Assembly: GCF_015767275.1 (NCBI RefSeq)
Contig: NZ_JADWMY010000009.1
Coordinates: 124,001 to 188,000 of the forward strand
Reading direction: 5' to 3'
Source: Herbaspirillum sp. AP02
Lineage (GTDB): Bacteria > Pseudomonadota > Gammaproteobacteria > Burkholderiales > Burkholderiaceae_D
DNA: 64,000 nt
Under the pieces are notes generated by a model. It saw nothing but the letters and a program-made list of their open reading frames with translations, made no database searches and was not told where the DNA came from. This document shows, piece by piece, positions 33,775 to 47,318 of this stretch (the stretch's first letter is position 1; every line of letters starts with the position of its first letter). A program made the position numbers and the translations under genes.

Positions 33775-35390
33775 CTCAAGACCACGCCGCTGCTTCCATC
33801 CCTGTCATCAGCTATGCCGAGGTGCGTGCCGCGCTACTGGCACGCGAGGAGATTGCCTTGCTCGACGTGCGCGAAGAAGCACCGCATGCGCAATCGCATC
33901 CGTTGTTTGCCGCCAATTTTCCTTACTCCCATCTGGAGCTCAATGCCTACAGCCGCTTGCCGCGTCGCGATGTGCGCATCGTCACGCTGGATGATGGCGA
34001 AGGCCTGGCCGTGCGTGCTGCGCTGCGCTTGCGCACGCTGGGCTACACCTGCGTGGGCGTGCTGGCCGGTGGCGTGCGCGGATGGCGCGAGGCCGGGGGC
34101 GAGCTGTTCCAGGACGTGAACGTGCCCAGCAAGGCCTTCGGCGAACTGGTGGAATCGCAGCGCCATACGCCATCCCTGTCGGCCGAGGAAGTCAAGGCCC
34201 TGCTCGACAGTGGGGAGGACGTGGTGGTGGTCGATGCCCGCCGCTTCGATGAGTACCAGAACATGAACATCCCCGGCTCCATCAGCGTACCCGGCGCCGA
34301 ACTGGTGCTGCGCCTGCCGGCCATCGCCCCGGACCCGAAGACGCGTGTCATCGTCAATTGCGCCGGTCGCACGCGCAGCATCATCGGGACCCAGTCGCTG
34401 GTCAATGCGGGCATTCCCAATCGCGTGCATGCGCTGCGTAACGGCACCATCGGCTGGACCCTGGCCGGGCAGCAGCTGGAGCACGGGCAGGCGCGTCGTT
34501 TCCCGCAACAGGTGGAGACCAGCCAGCAGCAACAGTCACGTCGCCAGGCCCGCAGCGTAGCGGACCGGGCCGGGGTGAAGCGCATCGCGTTCGCTGCGCT
34601 GGATACACTGGAGTTGCCGGGGCGTACCGTCTACCGATTCGATGTCCGCACGCCCGAGCAGTACCGGGAGGGGCATCTGCCGGGTTTCCTCTCGGCACCC
34701 GGTGGCCAGCTGGTGCAGGAGACCGAGATGAACGCGCCGGTTCGTGGAGCGCGCATCGTGCTGGCCGACGATGACGGCGTACGTGCCGACATGAGCGCTT
34801 CCTGGCTGGCCCAGATGGGGTGGGACGTGTATGTGGTGGAGGGCGCGACGCCGGCTGACTTCGTTGTCAGCGGCGAGGCGCCACGCGCGCTGCCGGTGTT
34901 GGCTGATACGCCGCAGCAGCGTATCGGTGCGCAGCAGTTGAAGAGCTGGTTGGAGGCCGATAGTACCGTCCATGGCACCGTGGTCATCGATGTCGCTCTG
35001 AGCGCCCGTTACGTGGCAGGGCATATTCCGGGTGCATGGTTCGTGTTGCGTTCTGAGATTGCTGCCGTGGCGCGTCGCTTCCCGTCAGCGACACGCTTCG
35101 TGCTCACCTGCGGCAGCGCCTTGCTGGCGCAGTTTGCCGTTGCCGATCTGCAGGCGCTGGTGTCGCAGCCGGTGTATCTGCTGGAGGGCGGCAATGCTGC
35201 ATGGGCCCAGGCCGGCCTGCCTCTGGAGAGTGGCGAGCAGCATCTGCTGTCGCCCCGCATCGACCGCTATCGCCGTCCCTACGAGGGCACCGGCAATCCG
35301 GCCAGTGCCATGCAGGCCTATCTCGATTGGGAGTTCGGGCTGGTGGAGCAGTTGGGGCGGGATGGGACGCACGGGTTTTTTGTGATCTGA
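33771..35390 (+). CDS. Sulfurtransferase with four rhodanese domains
   Basis: 539 residues comprising four successive rhodanese-like domains (about 10-115, 130-235, 275-375 and 390-500). Only domain 2 (Cys197, VNCAGRTRS) and domain 4 (Cys447, LTCGSALLA) have the persulfide-forming Cys; domains 1 and 3 have Asp-containing loops instead (VTLDDGEG, LADDDG) and are probably structural. No signal peptide, so cytoplasmic. Coupled to the dioxygenase gene by a 4-base ATGA overlap, so the two probably form a thiol/persulfide oxidation pathway. A hairpin terminator follows. Confidence 0.88.
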   Translation: MTQDHAAASIPVISYAEVRAALLAREEIALLDVREEAPHAQSHPLFAANFPYSHLELNAYSRLPRRDVRIVTLDDGEGLAVRAALRLRTLGYTCVGVLAGGVRGWREAGGELFQDVNVPSKAFGELVESQRHTPSLSAEEVKALLDSGEDVVVVDARRFDEYQNMNIPGSISVPGAELVLRLPAIAPDPKTRVIVNCAGRTRSIIGTQSLVNAGIPNRVHALRNGTIGWTLAGQQLEHGQARRFPQQVETSQQQQSRRQARSVADRAGVKRIAFAALDTLELPGRTVYRFDVRTPEQYREGHLPGFLSAPGGQLVQETEMNAPVRGARIVLADDDGVRADMSASWLAQMGWDVYVVEGATPADFVVSGEAPRALPVLADTPQQRIGAQQLKSWLEADSTVHGTVVIDVALSARYVAGHIPGAWFVLRSEIAAVARRFPSATRFVLTCGSALLAQFAVADLQALVSQPVYLLEGGNAAWAQAGLPLESGEQHLLSPRIDRYRRPYEGTGNPASAMQAYLDWEFGLVEQLGRDGTHGFFVI

Positions 35391-35440
35391 CCCGGAGTCC
35401 GGTGCGAAATGAATTTGATTGCTGGCGCTGGAAATGAAAA

Positions 35441-35462
35441 ACGGCCCACCGAGGTGGGCCGT
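35441..35462. terminator. Hairpin terminator after the rhodanese gene
   Basis: ACGGCCCAC (35441-35449) pairs with GTGGGCCGT (35454-35462) around a four-base loop. On the plus strand only a short T stretch follows; on the minus strand the stem is followed by TTTT, so it could also stop leftward transcripts. It is in the 171-base gap before the Abi-like gene. Confidence 0.65.
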
Positions 35463-35561
35463 GTTCCATATCATCTGTCCTGTGGGGGAGGCTGACGCCC
35501 GCGTGTCCACAAGCTCACCGAAAAATGGTAGCACACGCGCCAAAGGATAGGTAAGTGGAAT

Positions 35562-36245
35562 ATGAACAAAGGCCTGACGCTATCGCAGATCGACAACATC
35601 ACCAGCGCGCTGTCGGCAGCACGGCTGGTGACTTTTCAAACAGTTCCAGGATTTTCCCCCGACGCTCACGTTCTGGACAGATACAGCTGGCACGCCTTGA
35701 TGTCGGCCGCGTTCTTCGCTTCGCTGCATGTCTGCGAAGTCAGTGTGAGAAATGCCGTGGACAGTGCATTGGCGGCCACCTATGGTGGCGACTGGCCCTG
35801 GAATCGGAACTTCGAACGCAGCTTGCCAAATCCTCTCGGTTCTCATTTCCAACCTCAAGCCGAGCTGCTGCGCGCTCGTGACAAGATGCGGGTTGGTGCC
35901 ACCGGCAAAGTCATCGCCGAACTCAAGTTTGCGTTCTGGTGCCACATGTTCACCGCCCGTTATCAGGAACGTCTATGGCGCGGACAAATGCACCGATGCT
36001 TCCCCAATTTACCCAAATCGGGCTTTCCTTCGGGACCCGCACAGGCTCGTCAGGTCATTCATGCCGAGCTGGAGATCTTGCGACGGTTTCGCAATCGCAT
36101 TGCGCATCATGAACCCGTGCTGACTGATCCACTGCCGCAGCTTCAGCAGAGCATCCTGTCGCTGATCCGTTGGAGCAGCCTGGATGTCGCTGACTGGCAT
36201 GCGTCCTGGGAAACAGTGACCTCCTGCCTCCAGCGCAAGCCATAA
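35562..36245 (+). CDS. Abi-like HEPN-domain protein
   Basis: 227 residues, all-helical, similar in character to the AbiD/AbiF (Abi_2-like) abortive-infection family. The C-terminal motif RNRIAHHEPV (R-x4-6-H) is the active-site signature of HEPN ribonucleases. No partner antitoxin gene is adjacent; flanking genes are metabolic and signalling genes in the same direction with their own gaps. Defence against phage by RNA cleavage is inferred from family knowledge only. The ATG at 35562 is preceded by GTGGAATATG-like sequence, a weak ribosome site. Confidence 0.78.
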   Translation: MNKGLTLSQIDNITSALSAARLVTFQTVPGFSPDAHVLDRYSWHALMSAAFFASLHVCEVSVRNAVDSALAATYGGDWPWNRNFERSLPNPLGSHFQPQAELLRARDKMRVGATGKVIAELKFAFWCHMFTARYQERLWRGQMHRCFPNLPKSGFPSGPAQARQVIHAELEILRRFRNRIAHHEPVLTDPLPQLQQSILSLIRWSSLDVADWHASWETVTSCLQRKP

Positions 36246-36409
36246 AGGTCTGTATTCGCCACTTATCCATCTGAGATTGCAATTCAAGTGATACAAAGCG
36301 TCTCGCTTGATCGATTAGATGTCGCCCATCGGCGACGCAGTCACATTGTTGTCACAGGAATGAAATATGATCCGCGGTCAATCCAGAAATCACTACGCGG
36401 GCGTGTACG

Positions 36410-37684
36410 GTGGAAAGCCATTTCAGTCTGACTCCGGCCATGGGGAGCAAGTTGTTCCAACCGACAGCGGGAGCGCTGGCGGTACAGGTGCCGGTCGTCC
36501 AGTTCGATGAGAACAATGCAGCCGTGCTGGACATCTTCGGCCAGCACAAGGAGCTGGTGAGCCTGCCCGTTGTGGAGCAGCAGCGGCCGATCGGTCTCAT
36601 CAGCCGGCATATCTTCATGTCCCAGATGTCCAAGCCGTATCACCGCGAGCTGTACGAGCGCAAGAGCTGCATCGCGTTCATGGACAAGGACCCCCTCATT
36701 GTCGAGGCTGACACCCCTATCGAAACCCTCGGTGCACTGGCCGTGGCCTCGGGCGACAAGACCCTGGCCGATGGCTTCCTGATCGTCGATCAGGGGCGTC
36801 TGGCTGGCTTGGGTGCCGGTCTGGCGCTGATGCGCGAACTGGTGGCCATGCAGGAAGAAAAAAACCGCCAGGTGATGCAGAGCATCGACTATGCCAGCGT
36901 GATCCAGCGCGCCATGCTCAGCGCTTCGCGTGCGGCCATGACCGACGCGCTGGACGACGCCTGCCTGGTGTGGGAACCACGCGATGTGGTCGGCGGCGAC
37001 TTCTACCATTTCGAAAGCCATGCGGATGGCTGGTTTGCCGCCGTGGCCGATTGCACCGGGCATGGCGTGCCGGGTGCCTTCCTGACCCTGATCGCCTCCT
37101 CCTCGTTGAAACAGGCGCTGGAACTGCACGGCCCGCACGACCCGGCGCGCCTGATGCGTGAGGTCAACCGCAGCATGAAGCGGGTGCTGGGCCAGCATGG
37201 CGATTCGGGAAAACCATCGGAGTCCGACGACGGCATGGATGCGTGCTTCTTCTGGTTCGAGCGCGCCAGCCGCACCTTGACCAGTGCCCATGCCAAGATG
37301 CCGCTGTTCGTCCTGTCCGCCGATGGTACCGACGTGACCACGGTGGAGGGCAAGCGTGTCGGCCTGGGTTATGTCGATACGCCCGATGACATGCAATGGG
37401 ATAACCATAGCCTGCGGGTCGAAGCGGGGGCGATGGTGTTCGTCTGCACCGATGGCGTGATCGACCAGATCGGTGGCCCCAAGCACATCGCCTTCGGCAA
37501 GCAGCGCCTGCGGCGCACGCTGCTGGAACACGGCAGCCTGCCGATGCTGGAACTGGCGCGGGTGGTGATGGATATCCACGCGCATTATCAGGGTGCGCAA
37601 CGGCGCCGCGACGACATCAGTTTCTTCGGCGCTCGTCTGGGCGCCTCCTTCACTCAAGACAGTCAACACGGAACACACGCATGA
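36410..37684 (+). CDS. CBS-domain PP2C/SpoIIE phosphatase (SiaA-like)
   Basis: 424 residues. Two CBS motifs form the N-terminal sensor (about 28-70 and 100-145), a short coiled coil follows (MQEEKNRQVMQ), then the PP2C/SpoIIE phosphatase domain (about 190-410) with metal-site segments RDVVGGDFY, VADCTGHGVPGAF and DDGMDACF. In the P. aeruginosa Sia system the phosphatase SiaA is a membrane receptor; here the sensor is a cytoplasmic CBS pair that may bind adenine nucleotides. GTG at 36410 is the likely start (ATG at 36443 possible). Its stop overlaps the SiaB-like start (ATGA). Confidence 0.85.
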   Translation: MESHFSLTPAMGSKLFQPTAGALAVQVPVVQFDENNAAVLDIFGQHKELVSLPVVEQQRPIGLISRHIFMSQMSKPYHRELYERKSCIAFMDKDPLIVEADTPIETLGALAVASGDKTLADGFLIVDQGRLAGLGAGLALMRELVAMQEEKNRQVMQSIDYASVIQRAMLSASRAAMTDALDDACLVWEPRDVVGGDFYHFESHADGWFAAVADCTGHGVPGAFLTLIASSSLKQALELHGPHDPARLMREVNRSMKRVLGQHGDSGKPSESDDGMDACFFWFERASRTLTSAHAKMPLFVLSADGTDVTTVEGKRVGLGYVDTPDDMQWDNHSLRVEAGAMVFVCTDGVIDQIGGPKHIAFGKQRLRRTLLEHGSLPMLELARVVMDIHAHYQGAQRRRDDISFFGARLGASFTQDSQHGTHA

Positions 37685-38244
37685 ACGGTATCCAGCAGGA
37701 GTGGGCGGAGTTCCACAGCGATGTCGCGCGACGCGACATCGTCTTTTACTACGTCGGCTATTTTTCCCAGACCATCATCGCCGCCATGGCCGAGGCCGTG
37801 AAATTGCGCGCCGAGCATACCGGTGCCCTGGCGCAGACACGCCGCAAGCTGTTTTCGTCCTTCATCGAGATGGCGCAGAACATCGTCCACTACTCGGCTG
37901 ACCTGCATGAGAAGGAAGGCAAGGTCACCGATCCGCCAATGCGCCATGGTGCGGTCTTCATCACCCAGACCGATGGCCGCTACTTCCTGCATTGCGCCAA
38001 TCCGGTCGATGCCGACATGGCCGGCAAGCTGCGTACCAAGCTGGAGCACCTGCGCTCGCTGACCAACGACGAGATCAAGCTGGCCTACAAGGAAACGCTG
38101 CGTTCTGAAACACCGCCCGACAGCAAGGGCGCGGGTCTGGGTTTCCTGACGGTAGCGCGCGATGCCAGCGCGCCGCTGGACTTCGAATTCTCTGCGCCCG
38201 AGGCCAATGGCGACCAGACCTTCTACCTGAGGGCCACCATCTGA
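37681..38244 (+). CDS. siaB: SiaB-like protein kinase
   Basis: 187 residues of the SiaB family, GHKL-fold kinases that phosphorylate SiaC and keep it inactive. Visible family features are EMAQNIVHYS (N-box-like helix) and the glycine-rich DSKGAGLGFLTVARD, where ATP binds. Coupled to the phosphatase gene by an ATGA overlap and followed by the SiaC-like gene 44 bases on, matching the siaABCD order. The symbol is given by homology of family and order. Confidence 0.85.
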   Translation: MNGIQQEWAEFHSDVARRDIVFYYVGYFSQTIIAAMAEAVKLRAEHTGALAQTRRKLFSSFIEMAQNIVHYSADLHEKEGKVTDPPMRHGAVFITQTDGRYFLHCANPVDADMAGKLRTKLEHLRSLTNDEIKLAYKETLRSETPPDSKGAGLGFLTVARDASAPLDFEFSAPEANGDQTFYLRATI

Positions 38245-38288
38245 GGCGAGCCTGATCCAGGCCCGCCGGTATCCGGACACACGACATC

Positions 38289-38678
38289 ATGGACAATTTA
38301 TTCATCGCCGCCAGCGCCAGCTCTCCCGAAGTGGACTTCCGCTTCGACCAGCGCATGCTTTCGCTGAAGGGCGAATCCTATCCCGAGAATGCCGCCCAGT
38401 TCTGGGGCGAGATCATCACCACGCTACGTCGCTTCCTCGCCGATGACCAGGACGGCGGCACCATCACCGTCAACGTGGCCCTGGCCTACTTCAACAGTTC
38501 CAGTACCAAGATGTTGTTTTCTCTGTTCGATGCCCTGAACGAGAAGGCCGAGACCGGCACCGAGGTGGTCCTCAACTGGTACCACGATGAGGAAGACGAC
38601 ACCATTTTCGAGTTCGGCCAGGAATTGCAGGAAGACTTTTCCGCGCTGGTCTTTCACGATCACGCGGTGCAGAGCTGA
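38289..38678 (+). CDS. siaC: SiaC-like phosphorylatable regulator (DUF1987)
   Basis: 129 residues, the usual length of SiaC. The fold is that of an anti-sigma-factor antagonist; the phospho-acceptor should be Thr73 in the NSSSTK loop, equivalent to the Thr phosphorylated in P. aeruginosa SiaC. Dephosphorylated SiaC binds and activates the diguanylate cyclase SiaD. Overlaps the next start by a base (TGATG), so SiaC and SiaD are made together. Confidence 0.87.
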   Translation: MDNLFIAASASSPEVDFRFDQRMLSLKGESYPENAAQFWGEIITTLRRFLADDQDGGTITVNVALAYFNSSSTKMLFSLFDALNEKAETGTEVVLNWYHDEEDDTIFEFGQELQEDFSALVFHDHAVQS

Positions 38679-39400
38679 TGGACGAGGTCGATCTTTTCGA
38701 AGCGGAAGCCCAGGCCCTGCGTCGCGCCAATGCCGTGCTGGCCGACGCCGGCGCCGAGCCGGCAGTCCATCGGGCGGCACTGGAAGAACTGGTTCAGCAT
38801 TATGGTCAGTTGATGCGCCAGAGTCGTCGGCTGATCTCGCGCAGTGATCGCACCGAGCGTGAATTGAACCAGCTCAATGCGCGCCTGAAGCATCTGAGCG
38901 ACGAGCTCGACTACAAGGCACGGCACGACAATCTGACCGGCGCACTCAATCGCGGGGCGGTCTTCGAGCGCGCACATCAGATCCTGGAGAAATCGGCGAT
39001 GTCGCTGGTGGTGCTGGATATCGATTTCTTCAAGCGCATCAATGACGAATTCGGGCATCCGACCGGTGACGCCGTGATCCGGGAACTGGTCAGCCGCCTG
39101 CGTAGCACGCTGGCGGGGACCGGTGTGATCGGACGGGTTGGAGGGGAGGAATTCACCATCCTGCTGGACGGAATGGCGCTGGACCAGGCGGTGATACTGG
39201 CCGGAAAAATCCGGCAGGCGATCGCGGGGGACCGTTTCCAGTGTCTGCCGGCTCGTGCGGTGACGTCCAGTTTTGGCGTTGCCTGGGCGGCTGCCGGCAG
39301 TGATTTCGAAGAGGCCTATGCACGCGCCGATCAGGCGCTGTATCAGGCCAAGCGTGGCGGACGCAACCGGGTGGAATCCGAGGATACCGTCACCGGCTGA
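38678..39400 (+). CDS. siaD: Diguanylate cyclase (SiaD-like)
   Basis: 240 residues: an N-terminal coiled coil (about 30-75, RSDRTERELNQLNARLKHL) and a GGDEF domain (about 90-235) with the active-site motif GGEEF in RVGGEEFTILLDG and DIDFFKRIND for Mg2+. Two GTP are joined to give c-di-GMP. I see no RxxD inhibitory site five residues before GGEEF, so product inhibition may be weak; SiaC is expected to gate activity instead. Last gene of the sia-type cluster. Confidence 0.9.
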   Translation: MDEVDLFEAEAQALRRANAVLADAGAEPAVHRAALEELVQHYGQLMRQSRRLISRSDRTERELNQLNARLKHLSDELDYKARHDNLTGALNRGAVFERAHQILEKSAMSLVVLDIDFFKRINDEFGHPTGDAVIRELVSRLRSTLAGTGVIGRVGGEEFTILLDGMALDQAVILAGKIRQAIAGDRFQCLPARAVTSSFGVAWAAAGSDFEEAYARADQALYQAKRGGRNRVESEDTVTG

Positions 39401-39444
39401 GTCAGCCGCTTCGTCAGACGCTTCGTCAGGCGCCGTGCACGGTT

Positions 39445-40074
39445 TCAGTAGCGGGTCATCGCGGTCACCAGTTCGGCCAGCGAACCGGCGTGCATCTTGC
39501 GCATCACCTGTTGCCGGTGGGCCTTCACCGTGCGCTCGGAGGTGCCCAGATCGGCGGCGATCTGCTTGTTCAGTCGACCCTTGACCAGGCGTTCCAGCAC
39601 TTCGCGTTCCCGGCGCGTGAGCGTCTTGAGGCGCTGATGGTGTTCCTGCCGCTGCTGCATCTGCGGGCCGGATTCGTCGAAGGGCATCAGCGCACCGCGG
39701 AAGGCGGCCACCAGCTGCTGGTGCAGCATCGGCTGGGTGCGCGTGTCTTCTGGCTGCGGTGTACCTCTGGTATCGCGGGGGGCGATGGATCGCGGTTCAC
39801 TGCCTTCGGCCGCGCGCTGGGCCTGGGAGGTGATCACGATCAGGGGCATGCCCAACTGGCGTTCACCCAGCAGCGAACGCAACTGCGGTGCATCGACATC
39901 CTGCATGTGGACTTCCAGCACCGTGCCGCCAGGGGGTGCTGTCGGCTCCTGCAGGAATTCGTCTGCGGAGGGATGGTGTGCCACGTGGAAGCCGGCGGCC
40001 TCCAGCATGCGGCCCAGCGGGCCACCGAGGGAATCGTCACCACCGACGATATGAGCAAGATTTGTATTTGCCAT
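39445..40074 (-). CDS. FixJ/LuxR-type regulator with degenerate receiver
   Basis: 209 residues. The receiver-like half keeps the acidic pair (VGGDDS), but the phospho-Asp position is Glu (VLEVHMQD) and the Lys of the KPF motif is Met (ALMPFDE), so normal phosphorylation is unlikely and the Glu could mimic the active state. The C-terminal LuxR helix-turn-helix (about 145-205) is intact (LTRREREVLERLVKGRLNKQIAADLGTSERTVK in pieces). AAGGAAG precedes the ATG at 40074. Separated from the GGDEF regulator upstream by 264 bases holding a TTCTTC-GA-GAAGAA palindrome at 40252-40265. Confidence 0.85.
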   Translation of the reverse strand: MANTNLAHIVGGDDSLGGPLGRMLEAAGFHVAHHPSADEFLQEPTAPPGGTVLEVHMQDVDAPQLRSLLGERQLGMPLIVITSQAQRAAEGSEPRSIAPRDTRGTPQPEDTRTQPMLHQQLVAAFRGALMPFDESGPQMQQRQEHHQRLKTLTRREREVLERLVKGRLNKQIAADLGTSERTVKAHRQQVMRKMHAGSLAELVTAMTRY

Positions 40075-40338
40075 GTTTTTCTTCCTTGACCGATATGGAC
40101 GCATCGAACGGGATAAAGGGCTTCACCGATTTCCTCGCCGCGGCAACGCTTGCGCCACTGAACGAGGACATGCGGGAAGAAAAACTGCAGTTTCACCGTG
40201 CCGTTGAATTTAGTCGATAGGATGGAAAATTTCTGGCGTAATACTTCGAATTTCTTCGAGAAGAATCTCAATTTTTTTCGACAAGAGACCACATAGCGTG
40301 GCATATAAGAGACTTGCCGGCGTGGCTAATTGACACTT

Positions 40339-41297
40339 TCAGGCGCTTGTCCCTTCTGCGATTTCCGACTCTGCATAAACCCGCCCCCGACCGTGCGCCT
40401 TGGCCTGGTAAAGGTTCTGGTCAGCCAGGGTGATCAGCCCGACCGGCGAGCTGCCGGGCTCGGGCGCAGCGATCGACGCCACGCCGATACTGAGGGTGAC
40501 ATGCGGCCCCAGCTCGGAGCGCGCATGCGGCAGCTTCAGGCGCGCCACCGACATGCAGACATCCTGGGCCAGCTTGATGGCCTGTTCCAGCCCGGCCATC
40601 GGCAGGATGCAGGCGAACTCCTCGCCGCCATAGCGCGCCACGCAGTCATAGCTACGATGGAAGTTGCTGCGGATGGCGTGCGCCACTTCGGCCAGGCAGT
40701 GATCGCCGGCCTGGTGGCCGTAGTGATCGTTGTAGCGCTTGAAGTAATCGATGTCGATCATCAGCAGAGAGATCGCCTGGCCGGAGCGTTTGCAGAGTTC
40801 CCATTTCTCGGCCAGTTCGCTGTCGAACTTGCGGCGGTTGAACAGCCCCGTGAGTGAATCGGTCACGGCGATGTTGCGATAGAAATCGGATTGCAGCTTC
40901 AGGGTCAGGTGCGTCAGCACGCGTGCTTTCAGTACGGTGCCGTGGATCGGCTTGCTGATGAAGTCGACGCCGCCGACATCGAAGCCACGGGCTTCGTCCT
41001 CCTCGCTCTTGAGTCCGGTCAGGAAGATCACCGGAATCCCCAGCGTGGCGGTGTTCTGCTTGAGCCGCTCGCAGGTTTCGTAACCATTCAGGCCGGGCAT
41101 GTTGACGTCCATCAGGATCAGGTCCGGCTGCACCTTCTCGCACTGTTCGATGGCCTGCATGCCGCTGGTGGCCATGTAGATGTCGTAGTCGCCCTTGAGC
41201 AGGGCATTGGCCAGACGGATATTGATCGGCTGGTCGTCACACAGCAGCACGCGCGGCCGACTGCCGCGCAGTGAGGAGAGTTCTTCCAGGATGCGTT

Positions 41298-41301
<4 letters not shown>
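40339..41301 (-). CDS. Response regulator with GGDEF output (PleD-like diguanylate cyclase)
   Basis: 320 residues: receiver (about 15-130; LLCDDQ, phospho-Asp in LILMDVNMPG, FISKPI) then GGDEF (about 150-310) with RYGGEEF and an inhibitory RSYD five residues earlier, so c-di-GMP feedback is likely. The best start is TTG at 41301: GGAGAAG precedes it and TTGA overlaps the stop of the hybrid kinase, giving tight coupling. The longer frame to 41373 lies wholly within the kinase gene. Phosphotransfer from the hybrid kinase's HPt domain is the simple prediction. Confidence 0.88.
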
Positions 41302-45818
<4,517 letters not shown>

Positions 45819-45971
45819 CAATAGAACAAGCTCGCGAACCCCCACGCGAGCCGGCGCAGTGCGCCCGGTATGGCCGATTCCACCAGCAACCGGACCGGCG
45901 GACAATCAGGAAATTCCCGGTCCGGCCATGCGGGCCGGGCAGGATCAGTCTGTGTGGTCTGGATGTGCGGC

Positions 45972-47318
45972 TCAGTGCAAGAGGATCCTCGCTTTCAGCG
46001 GCATCTCGTCGATCTCCTGGAAGCGCCGCAGCCTGGCCAGGATGGCCTCGTCGAGTACATGTTCCTTGTTCAGCAGCAACACGCCGGAGCGGGTGCGCAG
46101 GTCCTCTGCCAGCCGCATGCCGACCCGCAGTTCCTGTGGTGCCAGCAGTCGGGTCTGCTGTTCCAGCATGAGCCGTTGTTCCTCGATCATGGCGACGAAG
46201 GTCTCCACTACCAGCGGGTCATAGCGATGACCGGCATGCGTACGCAGGATGGACAGGGCCTTCTCCGGCGTCACGTTGTGGCTGGTAATGCCCCCATTGC
46301 ACAGCCCCTCGAAGTCGCGTACCACGGCCAGGATGCGCGAGCCCAGGGGGATGGCATCCCCCGAGAGGCTTTCCGGTACGCCACGTCCGTCATGGCGCTC
46401 GTGTTGATGACGGATGATCTCGCCGGTCTCGGTCAGGCTGGGAATGGGCGTCAATAGCATTTGCCCTTTCACCGGATGCCACAGGAAGCGTTGCAATTCC
46501 TCGCTGCTCATCTTCTCGATCGGCTTGCGTACCAGTTCCTCGGACAGCCCCAGCTTGCCGATGCCATGCAGCATGCCGGCCATCATGGTGTCGCGGGCGT
46601 GGTGCGTGGTCATGCCCATGCGCAGCGCAAGCTGCTCGCACCAACGCGCGACCCTGGCTGACTGGCCGCTGGCCAGGCCGGCGCGCAGTTCGCTGATGTC
46701 GGAGAAGACATGCAACATGGACAGGAAGGACTTGTGCTCCTCCTCCTGCGCGCTTTCCAGAAACATCACGGTCTGCCGCAGTTCCTCGGTGCGTGCCTGG
46801 ACCTGCCGCTCCAGTTGGCGGTTGAAGTCGGCCAGTTGCAGGTTCTGCTCGTGGACCTTGCGTTCCAGCGTCATCTTCTGCTTGCGCAATTGCTGTTCTT
46901 GCAGCGCATGCGCCACGATCATCAGCAGTTCGCGATCGTCCCAGGGCTTGGACAGGTAATGGTGGATGCCACCATCGTTGATGGCTGAAATGGTGCTGCC
47001 GATCTCGGAATAGCCGGTCAGCAGGATGCGCGTGGTGGCCGGCCATTGGCGGCGCACCTGTGCCAGGAACTGGGCACCGCTCATGCCGGGCATGCGCATG
47101 TCGGAGATGACCAGGTCGACCTCGGCCGCGGCCATCATTTCCAGCGCGGCCTCGGCGCTGGTGGCGGTGAGCAACTGGTAGCCCTGCGGCCGGAAGCTGC
47201 GCTTCAAGGCCGACAGGATGCTTTGCTCGTCATCCACCAGCAGGATGCAGGGCGGTGGCAGGGCGAAGGGATCCGCTTGCTGCACGGTCTGGAATTCCTG
47301 GCTGTGGATGGCGCTCAT
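45972..47318 (-). CDS. Response regulator with degenerate HD-GYP domain
   Basis: 448 residues: receiver (about 22-140; VDDEQS, phospho-Asp in LVISDMRMPGMSG, LSKPWDD), a long coiled coil (150-205), and an HD-GYP-type domain. The first metal motif reads HGIGKLG rather than HDIGK, losing the Asp that defines HD, and the GYP loop reads HDGRGVPE. c-di-GMP hydrolysis is therefore doubtful, and it may be a c-di-GMP sensor or docking protein. ATGA overlap with the kinase gene upstream; GAGGAG precedes the start. Confidence 0.87.
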   Translation of the reverse strand: MSAIHSQEFQTVQQADPFALPPPCILLVDDEQSILSALKRSFRPQGYQLLTATSAEAALEMMAAAEVDLVISDMRMPGMSGAQFLAQVRRQWPATTRILLTGYSEIGSTISAINDGGIHHYLSKPWDDRELLMIVAHALQEQQLRKQKMTLERKVHEQNLQLADFNRQLERQVQARTEELRQTVMFLESAQEEEHKSFLSMLHVFSDISELRAGLASGQSARVARWCEQLALRMGMTTHHARDTMMAGMLHGIGKLGLSEELVRKPIEKMSSEELQRFLWHPVKGQMLLTPIPSLTETGEIIRHQHERHDGRGVPESLSGDAIPLGSRILAVVRDFEGLCNGGITSHNVTPEKALSILRTHAGHRYDPLVVETFVAMIEEQRLMLEQQTRLLAPQELRVGMRLAEDLRTRSGVLLLNKEHVLDEAILARLRRFQEIDEMPLKARILLH

